A program made the position numbers and the translations under genes. A stretch of DNA of 64,000 nucleotides from Diaporthe sp. PMI_573 (lineage: Eukaryota; Ascomycota; Sordariomycetes; Diaporthales; Diaporthaceae), in the NCBI GenBank assembly GCA_021399435.1, contig JAJTUP010000027.1:496001-560000 (forward strand), in the 5' to 3' direction. The notes beneath the pieces were generated by a model. That model saw only the letters and a list, made by a program, of their open reading frames with translations. It did not search any database and was not told the DNA's origin. Positions 13,901-25,594 of this stretch are shown one piece after another (the stretch's first letter is position 1; each line of letters starts with the position of its first letter).

Positions 13901-15111
13901 CCGCCGCCCGCGGCATTTGCTCATTGCGCCGAGAGATAGACACACCCACAACGCTGATCTTCGCAATTTCTCTCAATTCTCTAGGTCCAGCGACTATTCG
14001 GCCCCCGAGGCTACGGGCGTCTTTCGGGCTGGCCTGTCTCTCTGTGTCTGGCTGGCCGAGGAAAGGCTGGCGACATTGCATGTGGGTGCACAGACTTGTC
14101 TTTGGTCGCCCTTCTCGGGCCGTGATGCCTTCTCGAGCTATAAGATAAGTGGCACACGACCTCTGTTATTACGTGGATACCGATGTGTGTTGTGATCCCC
14201 CTGATCCTCCCCCGTCCTGCGCGAGCGAATCATCGGCCCCGTCACATCCCATTGGATACGCACGTGTAGATAATATCGAAACATCAAATTTCACTGCTGC
14301 TGCTCTCTTATCATGAGCTGACTAGCTAGCTTGCTAGCTCTGCTGCAGTAGCCGCAGTAGCTGGGCTGTACTGCCTATTCTTTCTCGTGTCTAGCAGAGA
14401 CTATACCTATTCCATCTAGCTGGATTTGGAAATCCAATCTGGGACGGCTCTCACACACGCGAATAAGAAAACAAGAAAAGACGCTCGTGATGCCCTCCGT
14501 CCCTCTAACGCCGGTCAAGAACAAATATGACCCCCCTTTTCCTTCGCGTAATGAGAATGCGCACAGTCATAAGAGAAAAGTAATTAACCTCAAAGGTCGG
14601 ATTTCGTGCCTTGTTTCCACCAACGACGCGTCCACATGTGTGGCATATGAACATGGCGGGTATACCGTCCTGTCGCTGTCCTGACCAACCCGCTTTGCCT
14701 GGCTTCGTCAAGCTTTTGCTCAGAAGACATGCGCAGATAGCGTCGGCCTTGTTTTCATGCTCGTCGACAAAGGAAATGCGGTTGCGTTTTGCCCGGCACC
14801 CTGGCCGACTGGTGATTTGGTATCTCGTCTCTCCACATCTTCCATACCGTGACGTTCCAATCTCGTATAGCAATGCTGATTTGTAAGTGGAGAAAACAAA
14901 AGAAAGAATGCAGAGTGTTTGTGCTCGCCATCGACAATGCTGGCATTGGGCGGCTGCAACTAGAATATGCGCTCCGCTGCAGAGTACTCGCCGTTTAGAT
15001 TGCTCACTGCAGACTCTGACTGGAATGTTGATTATGGCTCCGGGGCCCAGGTGGGTGGGAGCATCTTTTGTACAGCAGCGCCGAAACTCAGAGAGACAGG
15101 CTCGAGCTTCT
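1966..15111. other. 13-kb gene-poor region upstream of the C2H2 gene
   Basis: No coding gene can be supported on either strand. Open frames reach about 340 codons (4124-5158, minus), but they overlap each other on both strands, often lack an ATG, show no domain and cannot be joined through good splice sites into a longer protein. Visible structure is limited to short repeats (ATGTA-type units at 2649-2683, a GAGGGY hexamer run at 2927-2964), a purine-rich stretch near 13630-13700 and an imperfect AGCT-rich palindrome near 14312-14340. The region separates the 3' end of the NIMA gene from the 5' end of the C2H2 gene, so much of it could be promoter or leader for the latter, or carry non-coding RNA. 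Confidence 0.5.
2927..2964. repeat. GAGGGY hexamer microsatellite
   Basis: About six tandem copies of GAGGGC/GAGGGT lie in the gene-poor region, following a G-rich stretch that begins near 2893. It makes a glycine/glutamate-rich spurious reading frame. Confidence 0.8.
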
Positions 15112-17408
15112 TCAGACTCCCGGAATGGGTTTGGGAATGTGCTTGCTGCGGATCAGGAAGGGGCTTGGCATCTCATCCACGGTCTCAGGATCCCAGACGG
15201 GGGCAGGCTTCAGGTTCTCGTTGCTGTTCAGAACCCTTCCACCCGCACGAGCCTGCGAAAGCTCGACGAGGGTTCGGCCGCGGACGTTGCCCATCTTGCT
15301 GACAAGACCACCGCTGGTTCCCTGTTGGCCAACCACGGATTGCTTGCGAGACAATCCACCTCTAGTGGATGAGTCGCCACCGCCGGCGGCCGACAAGTTC
15401 GCGAAAGAGGGGATCTTGGAGACCTGTCGGTTCGGTGAATCTCGCTCACGGAGAGCACCGGGAGAACGCAGTTCTTGATTCGAAACCATATGCGGCAGGC
15501 CAGTGGTGGTCTTTGCGGGTGCTGGCAGGGACGGCTTGTTCTTGAGCAGATTCCCTGACGGTTCGGTCCTCATGTGGGGGATTGCTGGCCGCGAGAGGCT
15601 CTGAACCTTCTTCACCTTTCTGGTCGGCGATGGAGACGCTGGCGTGTCATCAGACTCGTCCTCCGACTCGGTGTCGAAGTTATCGGAGATCTCGGGAACT
15701 TTGCGCCACTCCTCACTCGCAAAAATGTTGGGCTGGTGAATGAAGGGGCCCTTTCCGGAGTTCTTGCGCCGGGGTGATAGGGACAGAGATGCGATTGCGC
15801 AGGGGGACGGCGAGAGATTGTCCACGTCCATCGGCGTACCGAGGGGGCCAGCGTACATGGTCGCGGCACGGACGAAGGGGGTTCTTGCCGCCTTCTTGAG
15901 TTCGTCCTTCGGTGTGTCCGGGCCCATATCTGACAAGTCGGTCATGTCTGTTCCGGCGGTCAAGCCGCTCTGGTTGCTGCTTGCGCCAATGGACGAGTAA
16001 GGGAATTCAGACTTGGCTGCTGACGAGCTGAACTCCATCCGCTGCTGCTCGTTGGTGAACGAGACCATCTTCTTGTGCTGCTGCAGCTCGGCCTGGACAC
16101 GGGCCTGTACCTCCTCCTCGTACTTGCTCTGGAGCTGTTCAATCTCGAGGTTGACCAGGCGGTCAATCTCCAAGCGGGCTCTCGCCTCCCATTCCCGTCG
16201 CAGAGATGAGTCGATCTCCTGCCTCATGGTCATCTTTTCGGAGTCCAAGCGGAGCAGTCTCTTCTCAACTTCTCGCGCCCGTCGGCCCACTGACTCCTCC
16301 TTCTTAGAGAGGGCCACCTCCCGCTTGTGAAGTGCGCGGCTCAAATCTACCACCTCTCGCTCCTTGCGCATCAACCGTACAACCGGCAGGTTGAGCAGTG
16401 CTGCCGTGTCTGGTCTCCGGTCTGGATTGACCTTCAAGCAGTCCCTGATGACAGCACTAAGCTCTGCCGAATACACACCTGGCAGCGGGGCAACCTTTCC
16501 CTCTTTAATCTTTTGGACCAATTGGTAGTGTGACTTGGCATTGAATGGAGGCTCCTTCGTGCAAAGTTCGTAGATGATGCATCCCAATGACCAGACGTCC
16601 GATTTGAGTGTGTAGTTCTCAGCAGCACATATCTCCGGGGACATATAGAACGGCGTTCCAACATATGTCGATGCGAATTGTTGCGATGTCAATACCTTTG
16701 ACAATCCGAAGTCGCCAAGCTTCACCGAGTTGTCCTCGCCGAGAAAGACTACATGGGTTGTCAGCACGCCACCGCAGTCTCCCCGATGCGCCGATACTCA
16801 CTGTTCTCCGGTTTCAAATCCCGGTGCAGGATGGTCATGCCACCTGGTGGGGTCTTGGGCTTTGCAGAAGGGCCCAGGCCCATGACGTCTTTTCCAACTT
16901 CTGGGGGGTCGATGCCGTAGTGACACCTATAGAGGGCCGTTACGAGCTGCGAGAAGATGCTCCAGACGAATGCCTCCTCGGCGTATTGACTCTTGCTCTG
17001 CAGGTCACGGATGACCCGTCCGAGGTCGCCATTCCCGCAATATTCCATGTAGATGTGGAGGTCCTGTGTGGTCTTGAGGTGCTCCCGGCTGTAGTATCCA
17101 ACAATGTTCGGGTGGCGAAGAGAAGAGAGGATGGTGAATTCGGCATGGAGCTGTTCCCTCTCCTTCTGTGACATCTTGAGGTAGCTGATCTCCTTGCGGC
17201 AGAGTACCATGTCATCCTCCTTCCTTCGAACCTTGCGGATGATTCCAAAGGAGCCATGGCCTGTGTGAAAGACGGTGTTAGCAAAGTTACGCCGATATCA
17301 ACGTGGCTGCGCTGGCGGCAGCCCAAAGTGACAACGCAGCGGTGACGGGAGACGCGGCGTACCAATCTTCTCGAGGACATCATACTTGTCAGAGCTGTCC
17401 GACGACAT
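15112..17408 (-). CDS. nimA: NIMA-family G2/mitosis Ser/Thr protein kinase
   Basis: Three exons: 17408-17363, 17260-16802 and 16748-15112, joined to 713 residues. The catalytic domain is N-terminal: glycine loop GHGSFG at residues 16-21, ATP lysine K38 in VLCRKEI, HRDLKPEN at 161-168 split by the second intron, DFG at 181-183, then TYVGTPFYMSPE. A stretch of about 25 residues rich in Gly and Pro sits just before the HRD loop, as in other filamentous-fungal NIMA proteins. The C-terminal half has a heptad-rich coiled coil (about residues 300-400) followed by a basic, Ser/Pro-rich disordered tail. In the family, NIMA is needed for mitotic entry and acts in the nucleus and at the spindle pole body. 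The junctions restore the conserved EKIGHGSFG and KPENIFLG sequences, so the model is well supported. It is divergent from the BTB gene, with 611 bp between the start codons. Confidence 0.95.
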
Positions 17409-18019
17409 CTTGAAGTGTGGAACCGGGCAGTCTTTGTCAATGGGTAGGTTGGGGAAGATCCATAAGCTGAGGGAGAAGCAAACAAAGGCAAAGAATCATT
17501 CAGGGACCAAGATGTGATGGGTGTACCTGCTGATGTTAGTAGGACTCGATCGACCCAGGTTGGGTTTGTTGTTTTGGAGGGGTATGACCTCTGCTTGGAT
17601 GGGGCCGAGGGAAATATTGCGGATAAGAGGATCGAGGGACTGAGGTGGAGGCAAGGTGAGGTGAGGTGGTGGTGGTGGTAGTGCCCGGACACCTTCTCAT
17701 GTCCAAAAAGTAAATGTCAACACATCAATTGCCTGGGCAACCATTTTTTGCATGGGGGTTAGGGTGTCGGGCGGAAAGGCTGTCGGCAGGGGGCGTCTCG
17801 GGTGTGTCTCTCCCCACTCCACTGCAGAGTGAGTTATCGATAAAGCCGAATGACGACTCGTAGATGCGCCACCCGGTGCCGCCGCGCTCACACTCCGATG
17901 ACCTCGTGCGGCTTTGTACTCCGGGGCGGAACAAGGCCGCTGGCGTGCCCTCTTTCCTACATTTTCTGTTGCATCTTCACCGTGGGTTCTCTGACCGATT
18001 TTACAGACTGGTCCGAAAC
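17409..18019. promoter_or_regulatory. shared divergent promoter, nimA / BTB gene
   Basis: These 611 bp lie between the two divergent ATGs and must hold both 5' leaders and promoters. The stretch just before the BTB start is pyrimidine-rich and ends in a TTTTACAG acceptor-like site about 14 bases upstream of the ATG, so a leader intron is possible. No coding potential beyond an extension of the BTB frame is seen. Confidence 0.5.
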
Positions 18020-20164
18020 ATGGCTGGAGTACTCAAGAAATATGAGCTCGAGGCCAAGCTCAAGGACGAGCACAAGCTTATTGAGCAGGGTATTCTTCGC
18101 GATGAGAACCCTCTCGATCTGACTTCGGATTTCAGCAAATTCCTGGGTGCCTGTAGGAAAGGCGATCTCAAGACGTGCCAGGAGCTGATATCAAACGGTG
18201 TCAATATCAACGGAAAAGATGCATTCGATTATACTCCCCTCATCATCGCGAGCCTGTGCGGACACTTTGAGCTCGTCCAGCTCCTGTTGGAATCAGGTAC
18301 GCCGCCATGTACCAAGGAAGTGGCACGGCAGACAGAGCAGTTGCTGATACGCATGCAGGTGCACTCGCGGAGAGGAACACATTCCAGGGCGAACGAGCCG
18401 TGTACAACGCCCTGAATGACCGGATAAGGAACCTCCTCCTGTCTTATGATTATTCAAAATCCACCGACCCGCTGCAGCCCTGGTCGTCGCACATAACGTC
18501 CTTGTTGACACGACAGATGCCAAAAACCGCAGATATCATGCTGACTTCGGGGTCTGAATCCTTACATTTGCACAAGTTCCTGCTCTCAGCGTAAGTACAA
18601 GTCTTCTGCTACCAACGCTTCCACATCTGTGGTGTTTCGGAAATCTTGCAGAACTCACCTGGTCAGCACTTTGGGGCTCCTTGGCGAGTGATTGACACAT
18701 ACTAGGAGGACACCATATTTCAGGGCGAAATTGGCGGATGCCCCCGACACCACACAGTGGAAACTGTCTAGTGCGGTGCCGGTCGAGGCTTTCGGCCTTG
18801 TGGCACAGTACCTCTATCTTGGCGAACTTCCTAGGGAACTGGTTGATCCTCGTAGCTCAACCTCCGAGGAGGAGGTCTTCAAAGGCATCGATAAGATCAG
18901 CAAGCAGCTCGGGGTTGGGGTTGAGAAGCTATGGGAGGCGGCCTTGACCTTGGACGATCGACGCTTGGCGAGACAAAGGTATCAGGACGAGATCCAACGG
19001 GCACAGGAACAGGTCGAGAGCTTCTTTAAGGAGCATGTTGTACGGCACAAAATGGTGGTAGATACGAAGAAGGTCAACGAGATCAAGTGGAAGCAGGACA
19101 ATTCCATCTTCGCCGACTGCTTACTGCGGGCAGACGACGACGACGACGACGATGGAGAAGATGAGGAAGAAGGTGAATGCGAACGAGAAACATCAACAAT
19201 CGGGCCCAACGGCATCCCAATCGAACCTGCATCGCCGGAGGCAAACCTGAAAGAGGCCAGGCGCAAGCCCAAAAGATCCACCGTCTTCCCCGTTCACAAG
19301 GCAATGCTGATTCGGTCTCCATACTTCGAAACCATGTTCTCTGGCGAATTCATGGAGGCACAAGAATCCGAGAACCTTCACATCATCAAGGTGGACTGCA
19401 CGCCCGAGGTACTGGAGATCATACTGACATTCATGTACACGGAGAAGTCAGATTGCCCACTCGATCTCGCCTTGGAATTGCTTTATACGTCAGACATGCT
19501 GTTAATGGACCGGCTCAAGGGTAAAGCGGCACAGGCCATCAGCACGCTCGGGAGTGCGACAGGCAACATCCTCGTGGACCGCACGCACTCCGAAGGCCAA
19601 AGCGAGCAGGTCGAGGTCGAGCCGATCAACGTGTACGATGTTATCCACGCCGCGTGGGACCTTCGTATCCAGCGGTTGGAGGAGTTCGCTGCACGGTACC
19701 TGGCCTACCGGCTGGAGGACTACATCGATGAGCCCGAATTCGCGGAACTAATCCAAGAGTCGGCCTCGAGGCTCAAGCTGAGGCAGGAAACCGACACGAT
19801 CGAACTGCTAGACGATATTCGGTACTACCTCTCGGAGCGCTTTCGCCTGAGGTTCGAGGATGCGAGGCTTGATGAGATGCTCGACGAAGAGGGGGAGATT
19901 CGGCCCGAGGCAGTGGAGGGGTTGGTCGCTGCCAACGGGGAGGGGCGTGAGGTCGTCAAGGAAGCAAACACCAACGGTGCACCGACTAAGGTGATATCTA
20001 TTGCTGCTAAGGATGACATCTCTCCGCAAAAAGAAGCTGGTGGTGGTGTCAAGACGCTGGAGGGAGAAGTCGTTGACGACGAGTTCGACTTGGATGCAAT
20101 GAACTACCAGATCCTCCTGGGGAAAATCGACACTATGCTAGAGAAGCTAAAGTTAGACGCATAA
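18020..20164 (+). CDS. btb3: ankyrin-repeat and double BTB/POZ protein, likely Cul3 adaptor (Btb3-like)
   Basis: Three exons: 18020-18296, 18359-18590 and 18706-20164, giving 655 residues. The N-terminus has ankyrin-type repeats (about residues 38-105, with DYTPLIIASLCGHFELVQLLL). BTB domain 1 (about 150-275) is split by intron 2, whose removal restores HKFLLSARTPYFR. BTB domain 2 (about 355-460) carries VHKAMLIRSPYFETMF. An acidic run of Asp/Glu separates the two BTB domains (about 315-335). Proteins of this layout, such as fission-yeast Btb3, are predicted substrate adaptors of Cullin-3 ubiquitin ligases; the substrate is unknown. The start MAGVLKKYELE was chosen because the frame upstream looks like leader, although it stays open to 17864. 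It is convergent with the Gpi2 gene. Confidence 0.9.
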
Positions 20165-22649
20165 GACTAGATGTGTTGGATCACAGACAAATAGATGTAA
20201 ACATTTGCCATGCACCATGAACACACGTCAAAAAAAGTTTAAGAGGCAAAAGGTTCAACCAACTGAGGCCTACGTCCTGTTATTATGGCAAATGAGATGT
20301 GAGATTATTGTTTTTGGTGTTTTAGGTGTGTTTGATTGAGCCAGTTCTTCTGAAACTGTGCTTCCCTCCCGCCCCCAGCTGCCCCTGATCATTCTGATTT
20401 TTCTTTCTTTCTGAAATCAAGTCTTGTGGACCACTGCACCACGCTCCCTTTTTCCTGTGGACAGCTGGGGCTAGAGTCAGTCTCAACGCCCTTCTAAGAT
20501 TATTCCAGTGACTGGCTGGCGTTTCGTGCCAACTCGGTAACCGTTGGCCGGACTGAGGCTATCGCCGATCGCCTCCTCCACCTTGTCCCCCACCTCCCTG
20601 AACCCCGCTACCTTCGTCTAATGCGATATACCTGTCTTCATTAGATTGTCGAGAGTTCAGACCTCTGCCCCTCTTTGAGTTTTCTGAAAACCTTTCACTT
20701 CTCTCTCCGTCAAGAAGCCAGCCATATTGATATGAAGAAGGACGGTTGTTGAGCCTGTCTGGGAGTAACGTGCTGGTGGAACCGTCTCTGAGATTCCACT
20801 CGCTGGGGGAGGAGTGTGTAGTGGTTCTGCTGAAATTTAAGAGGCTGAGTTATTACAATTCTCATCAATGTTAGGTACCATAAGACAATGGAAAGCGGAA
20901 GAGTATACCAGAAGAGAGACTTCAAGTGGCTGAAGTCGTCGATTCTCAAGCGCTCCATCGAGCTCCTGCTGTCTGACTGCTGGTCAAAGGTTGAAGATTC
21001 AGCTAGGCCCCGACTGCGAGCCTCTGCGATGGTTGTACCGACGATTGCAACGAAAGAAGAGAAAGTAGGAGCCCATGGTACCCTCTCAGAGCTGGCCCTG
21101 ACAATCTGAGAACAGCTCACTGAGTCAGGGAAGCCTCACGATGGAAGCTTGTAACAGCAAATGGTCAGACTGGCAGCAACATCAGGGACGCGGTGAGAAT
21201 GAAGCGGAATCCATAATTAAGGGCTGTAAATCACAGCGGGTCTTGCGAGTGAGCAGCTGCAGGTAGTCATGGGCTGGATATCCGATGAGAGCCTGGCTTT
21301 GCAGAGCAGGAGAGAATAACCTCAAACTCAGCACCTCAGCTGCAGAGTGGTGAAACAACAAAGTTTTGTGTGAATAACGGGACTACTCAGATGCGCAGCC
21401 GACCTGGAGGCCGAGAGAGGCGAGAGACCCCCCACAGCCAAGAGATCTTGAATCTGAGGCAGACAGTGGATACTCTCCTTGGATTCAAAGTCTCATTTCC
21501 TTGAACGGCTGTACAAGTAGAGACGATGTGTCATGAGAAACCCACTATGAGGGACTGGTGGCACTTGTTGCCAGGCTGGGCTGTTGTAGACCCCGAGAGA
21601 ACACGAAGAGCCCAGCAGTTGCTCCATGTCCCACTTCAGCACGAGATACCACGAGAATGCTCGGGGAATCACACTGCCGAGTTTGTGAGACTCCAGAGTG
21701 AGGTAAAACAAACAAACAAAAAACGCCCGGACTCGAGCGTTGGTTGTTCCAGCCCGATCTTGCTCACCTGGAAGCGGCTGTGTGATACACTCCCTATGCT
21801 GCATATACATAACCTTATTGATTGGGAGCAGTCATACACTGTCCACTCGGACCATCATGAGCCAGACTGAGATCCCAGGCCTCGTCCCTGTCGAGATGAG
21901 AGGACGTAACGTTGCTGGTGCCCCCCCCCTTCTCTCCCTGGCACTGTGCGCTCTCTCTTAATGCGTCCCTAGAATAGCTACATGAGGAAATTCGCTGTGA
22001 GTGCACACTGGTACGGGGGAGGGGGGGAGGTAGTCGAATACGAGGTCGACCTGTTTCTGGCTAGGCTGAGGTATAGTTTTGAGAGCGGGCTCCACTGGCC
22101 CTGCCTCGATTGCATTGCTGCTGCGGTCCACGGCCAGGGGGAACATCGCACATGGACCGGGCTGCTAGCACAGCTGCAGGACCTGTGTCGTCGCTGAGTC
22201 CTCATCGTGAGCGGAGCGTCTGGCGTCTCTGACGCAAGGCAGTCTCTCCCAACGCAGCGATTGGCTTGATCGCTTTTCAGGTACTGGGAACTGGTCAGGG
22301 CAGCCGAATTATACCTGCGGATCATAAAGCCGGTCGTTGTTTCCCAACCCAAACGTTCTTGAACCGGGCTGACACCGGAGGTAGAAGTATTTGCTGTTCG
22401 GTTAGATGTGGTTGAGACACCCGTCGCTCCTTTACTTCAAAGACGAGTCTTCTACTGCCGTCTAAACCATGTCTGGGTACGAGAAAAATAGTCCAGCGGT
22501 GCCCCAGCAGTCGTTTATCGAGCCTTACATTGTCCTAGTTGCCATTGAAACCCAGAGACGGTCACCGCATGTCGTAAGACAGACGGCCTTGGAACATAAA
22601 AAGAGTCTTCATTCAAACCATAGATATTGTGTGTAGATATTTTATCCTG
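20165..22649. other. 2.5-kb convergent intergenic region
   Basis: This lies between the 3' ends of the BTB gene and Gpi2. The longest minus-strand frame (20710-21120) begins at GTG, has no recognisable domain and is not supported as a gene. The sequence holds short A/T runs (AAAC units near 21705-21725) and nothing else I can name. Confidence 0.5.
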
Positions 22650-24470
22650 TCAATCATCGTCCCAGTGCCTCCGGCTGATAATAATCGGTCGCGCAGGGTC
22701 CCAAGGGCCATAGATCTCGTTCTTGTACTTCTGCAGCCCGATCAGCCACCAACTGCACCCGCCCATGGCGACGGCGGCGATGACGCAGCCGACCAACATG
22801 CCCAGGAGGCCACTCGCCCATGGCCAGGGCTGGTTCTCACAGCCGTGAGGCGCGTCACAGTCGGCGGCGCCGAGGATCATGCCCACGCCGCCGCCTGCGC
22901 CGAGGACCAGCAGCACCGTCAGGATCACGTGGTACCGCCAGCTGCGGTGGCGCGCGTAGCGCCGGAAGACGGGGAACAGCCCGAAGACCTCGATGCTGAA
23001 CAGCGTCAGGCTAAAGACCTGGCCCGTCGACGGCAGACGGCTGGCCAGCACGGTCGAGGCCATCAAGGCGGCGCTGGTGGACAGCGACGCGACTGGGAAC
23101 TTGTTGACGCCGACCCAGGCACCCGAGTAGTCGAAGAAAAAGATATTGATGGCAAGCAGCCAGAAAGACATGGCCCAGATGCTGTCGGACGAGGTCGACA
23201 GGGTCAGAGACTTGAGGATCGGGGACAGACCGAGAAGTGTGAAGTAGATGAGGATTGCGGACTTGATGGTGTTCATACGCAGGTGAGCACGGCCGCCTCG
23301 TAGCGGCGACGAAGGCCGGTGTTTGAGCTGTGGGCCGGCAGGGTCAGTGGGCGAAGATGTCCGACGGGACCGCGGCTGATTCGTGGTCGTGCCGGAAGTG
23401 CTCGTCTGGGAGGTCGCGGACAACAGAGAGCTTGCAGATGCAGAATAAGGCTTCGTAGATAACAGGTTCGTGGCGCTGGCACTTGCACCGGCGCTGATGC
23501 TGGGTAGAAGTGCCTGGCCCGGGGGCATGAGCAGGTTCGAGGTGGAGCTTTCGGCCGACGGCAGTGTCGACGCGCTGCTGCTAGCTGCGCCGGACATGGC
23601 CTGCGGGGCGGCGACGCCCTCTTCCCCTTGTCCTCCACTGCCGCTTCCGCTGCCACTTCCCCCGACAGAGCTACGCTTCTCGTCCTGAGGCCGTGAAGAA
23701 CGGCGGTAGTGTCTGGGGCCAATGCTCCTTGTCCTGTGGAGGCTCTCGATATCATCGTTCTCGCCCTCTTTCCCCACCCACCAATCCCACAGAAACCAGC
23801 CAACGGACGTCGCGATGGAGCCCCAGCCGACGACGGCAACGGGGCTCAGTCGACCCTGGTGGATGCCCACAAAGCAGACCACAAATATGCATACCGTGCA
23901 GACATGTTGTACAATGACGGTAGAATCTGCAACCAGGGGCCAGAAGTCGTAAGGCTTGAGCCGGGGGTTGCGCTGGAGGTTCTCGAGGAAGGTCCCCTGG
24001 TCGGTATAATTGTCCGGATCTGCACAGTCCACCTCATCAGCCCTGCTGCGCAAACAATCCCACAACATCGAGAATGGATGGCAGGGAGTGTAAACTGAGG
24101 ACTTACATGATTGCTTAACCCACAGTAGCTTCTTCCAGGGCCTCTTCCTCCTCCGCCGACTGCGACTCCTGCTGTCGCCGTCCTTGCGATACAGATGGCG
24201 TGGAATGTGGTCCCGGCTCCCTGGAGGTTCGAACGCATTTAGCCGTCGAGGGGGTGAGGTGGCATGGAAGGCATCCTCGGGGGCAAGGTGCGACGGGTCG
24301 GGACGGCCACGGTGCGATGATGCTGATGATGCTGATGATGCTGTTGCTGCTGCTGATTGTTGGAAGCTGGTCGGGGCGGTTATGGAGCGCGCCAGAGGCG
24401 CCAGTCGCTCGATATTGCCATTGTAGTCGGAGGCCTTTGACGAGAACTGCAGTCCCGAGGGAGGAGCCAT
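22650..24470 (-). CDS. gpi2: Gpi2/PIG-C, subunit of GPI-N-acetylglucosaminyltransferase
   Basis: Two exons: 24470-24107 and 24019-22650, giving 577 residues. Gpi2 is a multi-pass ER protein of the GPI-GnT complex, which makes GlcNAc-phosphatidylinositol, the first step of GPI-anchor synthesis. Splicing restores the family motif KQSYPDNYTD at about residues 119-128. It is followed by FLENL, hydrophobic segments around LVADSTVIVQHVC and VVGWGSIATSVGWFLW, and a C-terminal block of membrane helices ending near YKNEIYGPWDPARP. The family core is about 280-300 residues. This protein is longer because of a Ser/Arg-rich N-terminal extension of about 110 residues and a roughly 140-residue Ser/Gly-rich insert between the second and third hydrophobic blocks. 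The 87-bp intron is a multiple of three and has no in-frame stop, so an unspliced 606-residue reading is also open. Confidence 0.9.
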   Translation of the reverse strand: MAPPSGLQFSSKASDYNGNIERLAPLARSITAPTSFQQSAAATASSASSASSHRGRPDPSHLAPEDAFHATSPPRRLNAFEPPGSRDHIPRHLYRKDGDSRSRSRRRRKRPWKKLLWVKQSCKSSVYTPCHPFSMLWDCLRSRADEVDCADPDNYTDQGTFLENLQRNPRLKPYDFWPLVADSTVIVQHVCTVCIFVVCFVGIHQGRLSPVAVVGWGSIATSVGWFLWDWWVGKEGENDDIESLHRTRSIGPRHYRRSSRPQDEKRSSVGGSGSGSGSGGQGEEGVAAPQAMSGAASSSASTLPSAESSTSNLLMPPGQALLPSISAGASASATNLLSTKPYSASASSLLSATSQTSTSGTTTNQPRSRRTSSPTDPAGPQLKHRPSSPLRGGRAHLRMNTIKSAILIYFTLLGLSPILKSLTLSTSSDSIWAMSFWLLAINIFFFDYSGAWVGVNKFPVASLSTSAALMASTVLASRLPSTGQVFSLTLFSIEVFGLFPVFRRYARHRSWRYHVILTVLLVLGAGGGVGMILGAADCDAPHGCENQPWPWASGLLGMLVGCVIAAVAMGGCSWWLIGLQKYKNEIYGPWDPARPIIISRRHWDDD

Positions 24471-25560
24471 CGAACGGCTATGAAGATGGGCGTCCTTTCT
24501 CCATCCACACGCGACGACAAAGGTTCGTGGGTCGAAGGAATCCGTGGTCTGGCCCTTGGCACCACTGTAATTTTCCTCGGGCTCTGACGTAGGCTGGTAG
24601 CGCGGCGCCTGGACGCGACGTTGAACTGGCGATGACGATAACGATAAGGTGGGCGATGGGGGCTTGAGGCCTGAAGACTCGGGCGTTGCGTGTGCACGGG
24701 CCGCTCCGCGGTGCCTACTGCACAGATGGTGTGGCGACTGCGGATTGGGGGGGACCCAAGGTTCGGCGCCAGATCTGTTTTCCCCTGAGAGGGACCTTGA
24801 TGCTCAAACTTGTCAACGGCGCTGCGAGACGCGCCAAGCCTTCTTTCTCGTCAAAACCTGCCTTGCCTTTCATGCCCAGGAGATTGATGAGAAAGCTTGG
24901 CCTCGCAAAGAGTGGAGATCGTCTGAACGTCTGGGGAAGCCTATCACATAATGATTATGATCTCTGCTGCAGCGTGGGGCTCCACAGGGAACCGACCGCA
25001 CCGGCGAACCAGAGTTGAGCAGGTCCAATTCTGATGATCCTACTGTGGTACCAGGTGGCCCTAGGCGATCCCGGTGAGCCGGACAAATCCAGCACCAATC
25101 GACTGTCTGCCAAACTCAAAAATAGCCTGGCAATTTCGAAATACGGCAGTGCCGGGTGGCTCACCCAGAAGGGATCGAGTCATTGGCCGGATGCAAAACC
25201 ATCGACTAGTCTCGCGATGGCCTCAATCCAGTGAACATGGTCTTGGCCTGTCTGTCTCACAGTCGAGCTGCTTCGATGGGCCCTGGCCCCGGCCAGGGCA
25301 AAACAGAACGGGTTGTCTCCTAATGGCCTGAAATTGCGCCGTGAGAAATGCATTCTGTCCCTGCCCCTGTCTAAATACGATCGCCACAGGGATCTGCTGT
25401 GTGCGAGCCACATTCCAGCAGCCCAGTCCAAAGCTAAGGCTGAAGCCTAGCCCAGCACGCAGTCCTGGTCCGACGGGCGTAACCGTGGTTTTGTGTAGCG
25501 CCAGTTGCGAGTTAAAAATAAGTAATTGACAGCCGATCCAATCCCCTCTCGAGATCCCAG

Positions 25561-25594
25561 GCCTGCCAGGCTGCCAGGCTGCCAGGCAGGCAGG
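25561..25594. repeat. CTGCCAGG tandem repeat
   Basis: About three and a half copies of an 8-bp unit, seen directly, in non-coding DNA. Confidence 0.8.

Noticed and set aside
20710..21120. 136-codon minus-strand frame with one hydrophobic segment
   Set aside because: It starts at GTG; the first ATG leaves a short peptide with no family resemblance and no splice support, and it sits between two convergent 3' ends.
21529..21538. TGTCATGAGA, identical to the start of the LTR-like element
   Set aside because: The following bases show no similarity to the element and no matching TCATGACA end lies at the right distance; a chance 10-bp match.
22629..23303. 224-codon plus-strand open frame
   Set aside because: Antisense shadow of the membrane-helix part of Gpi2.
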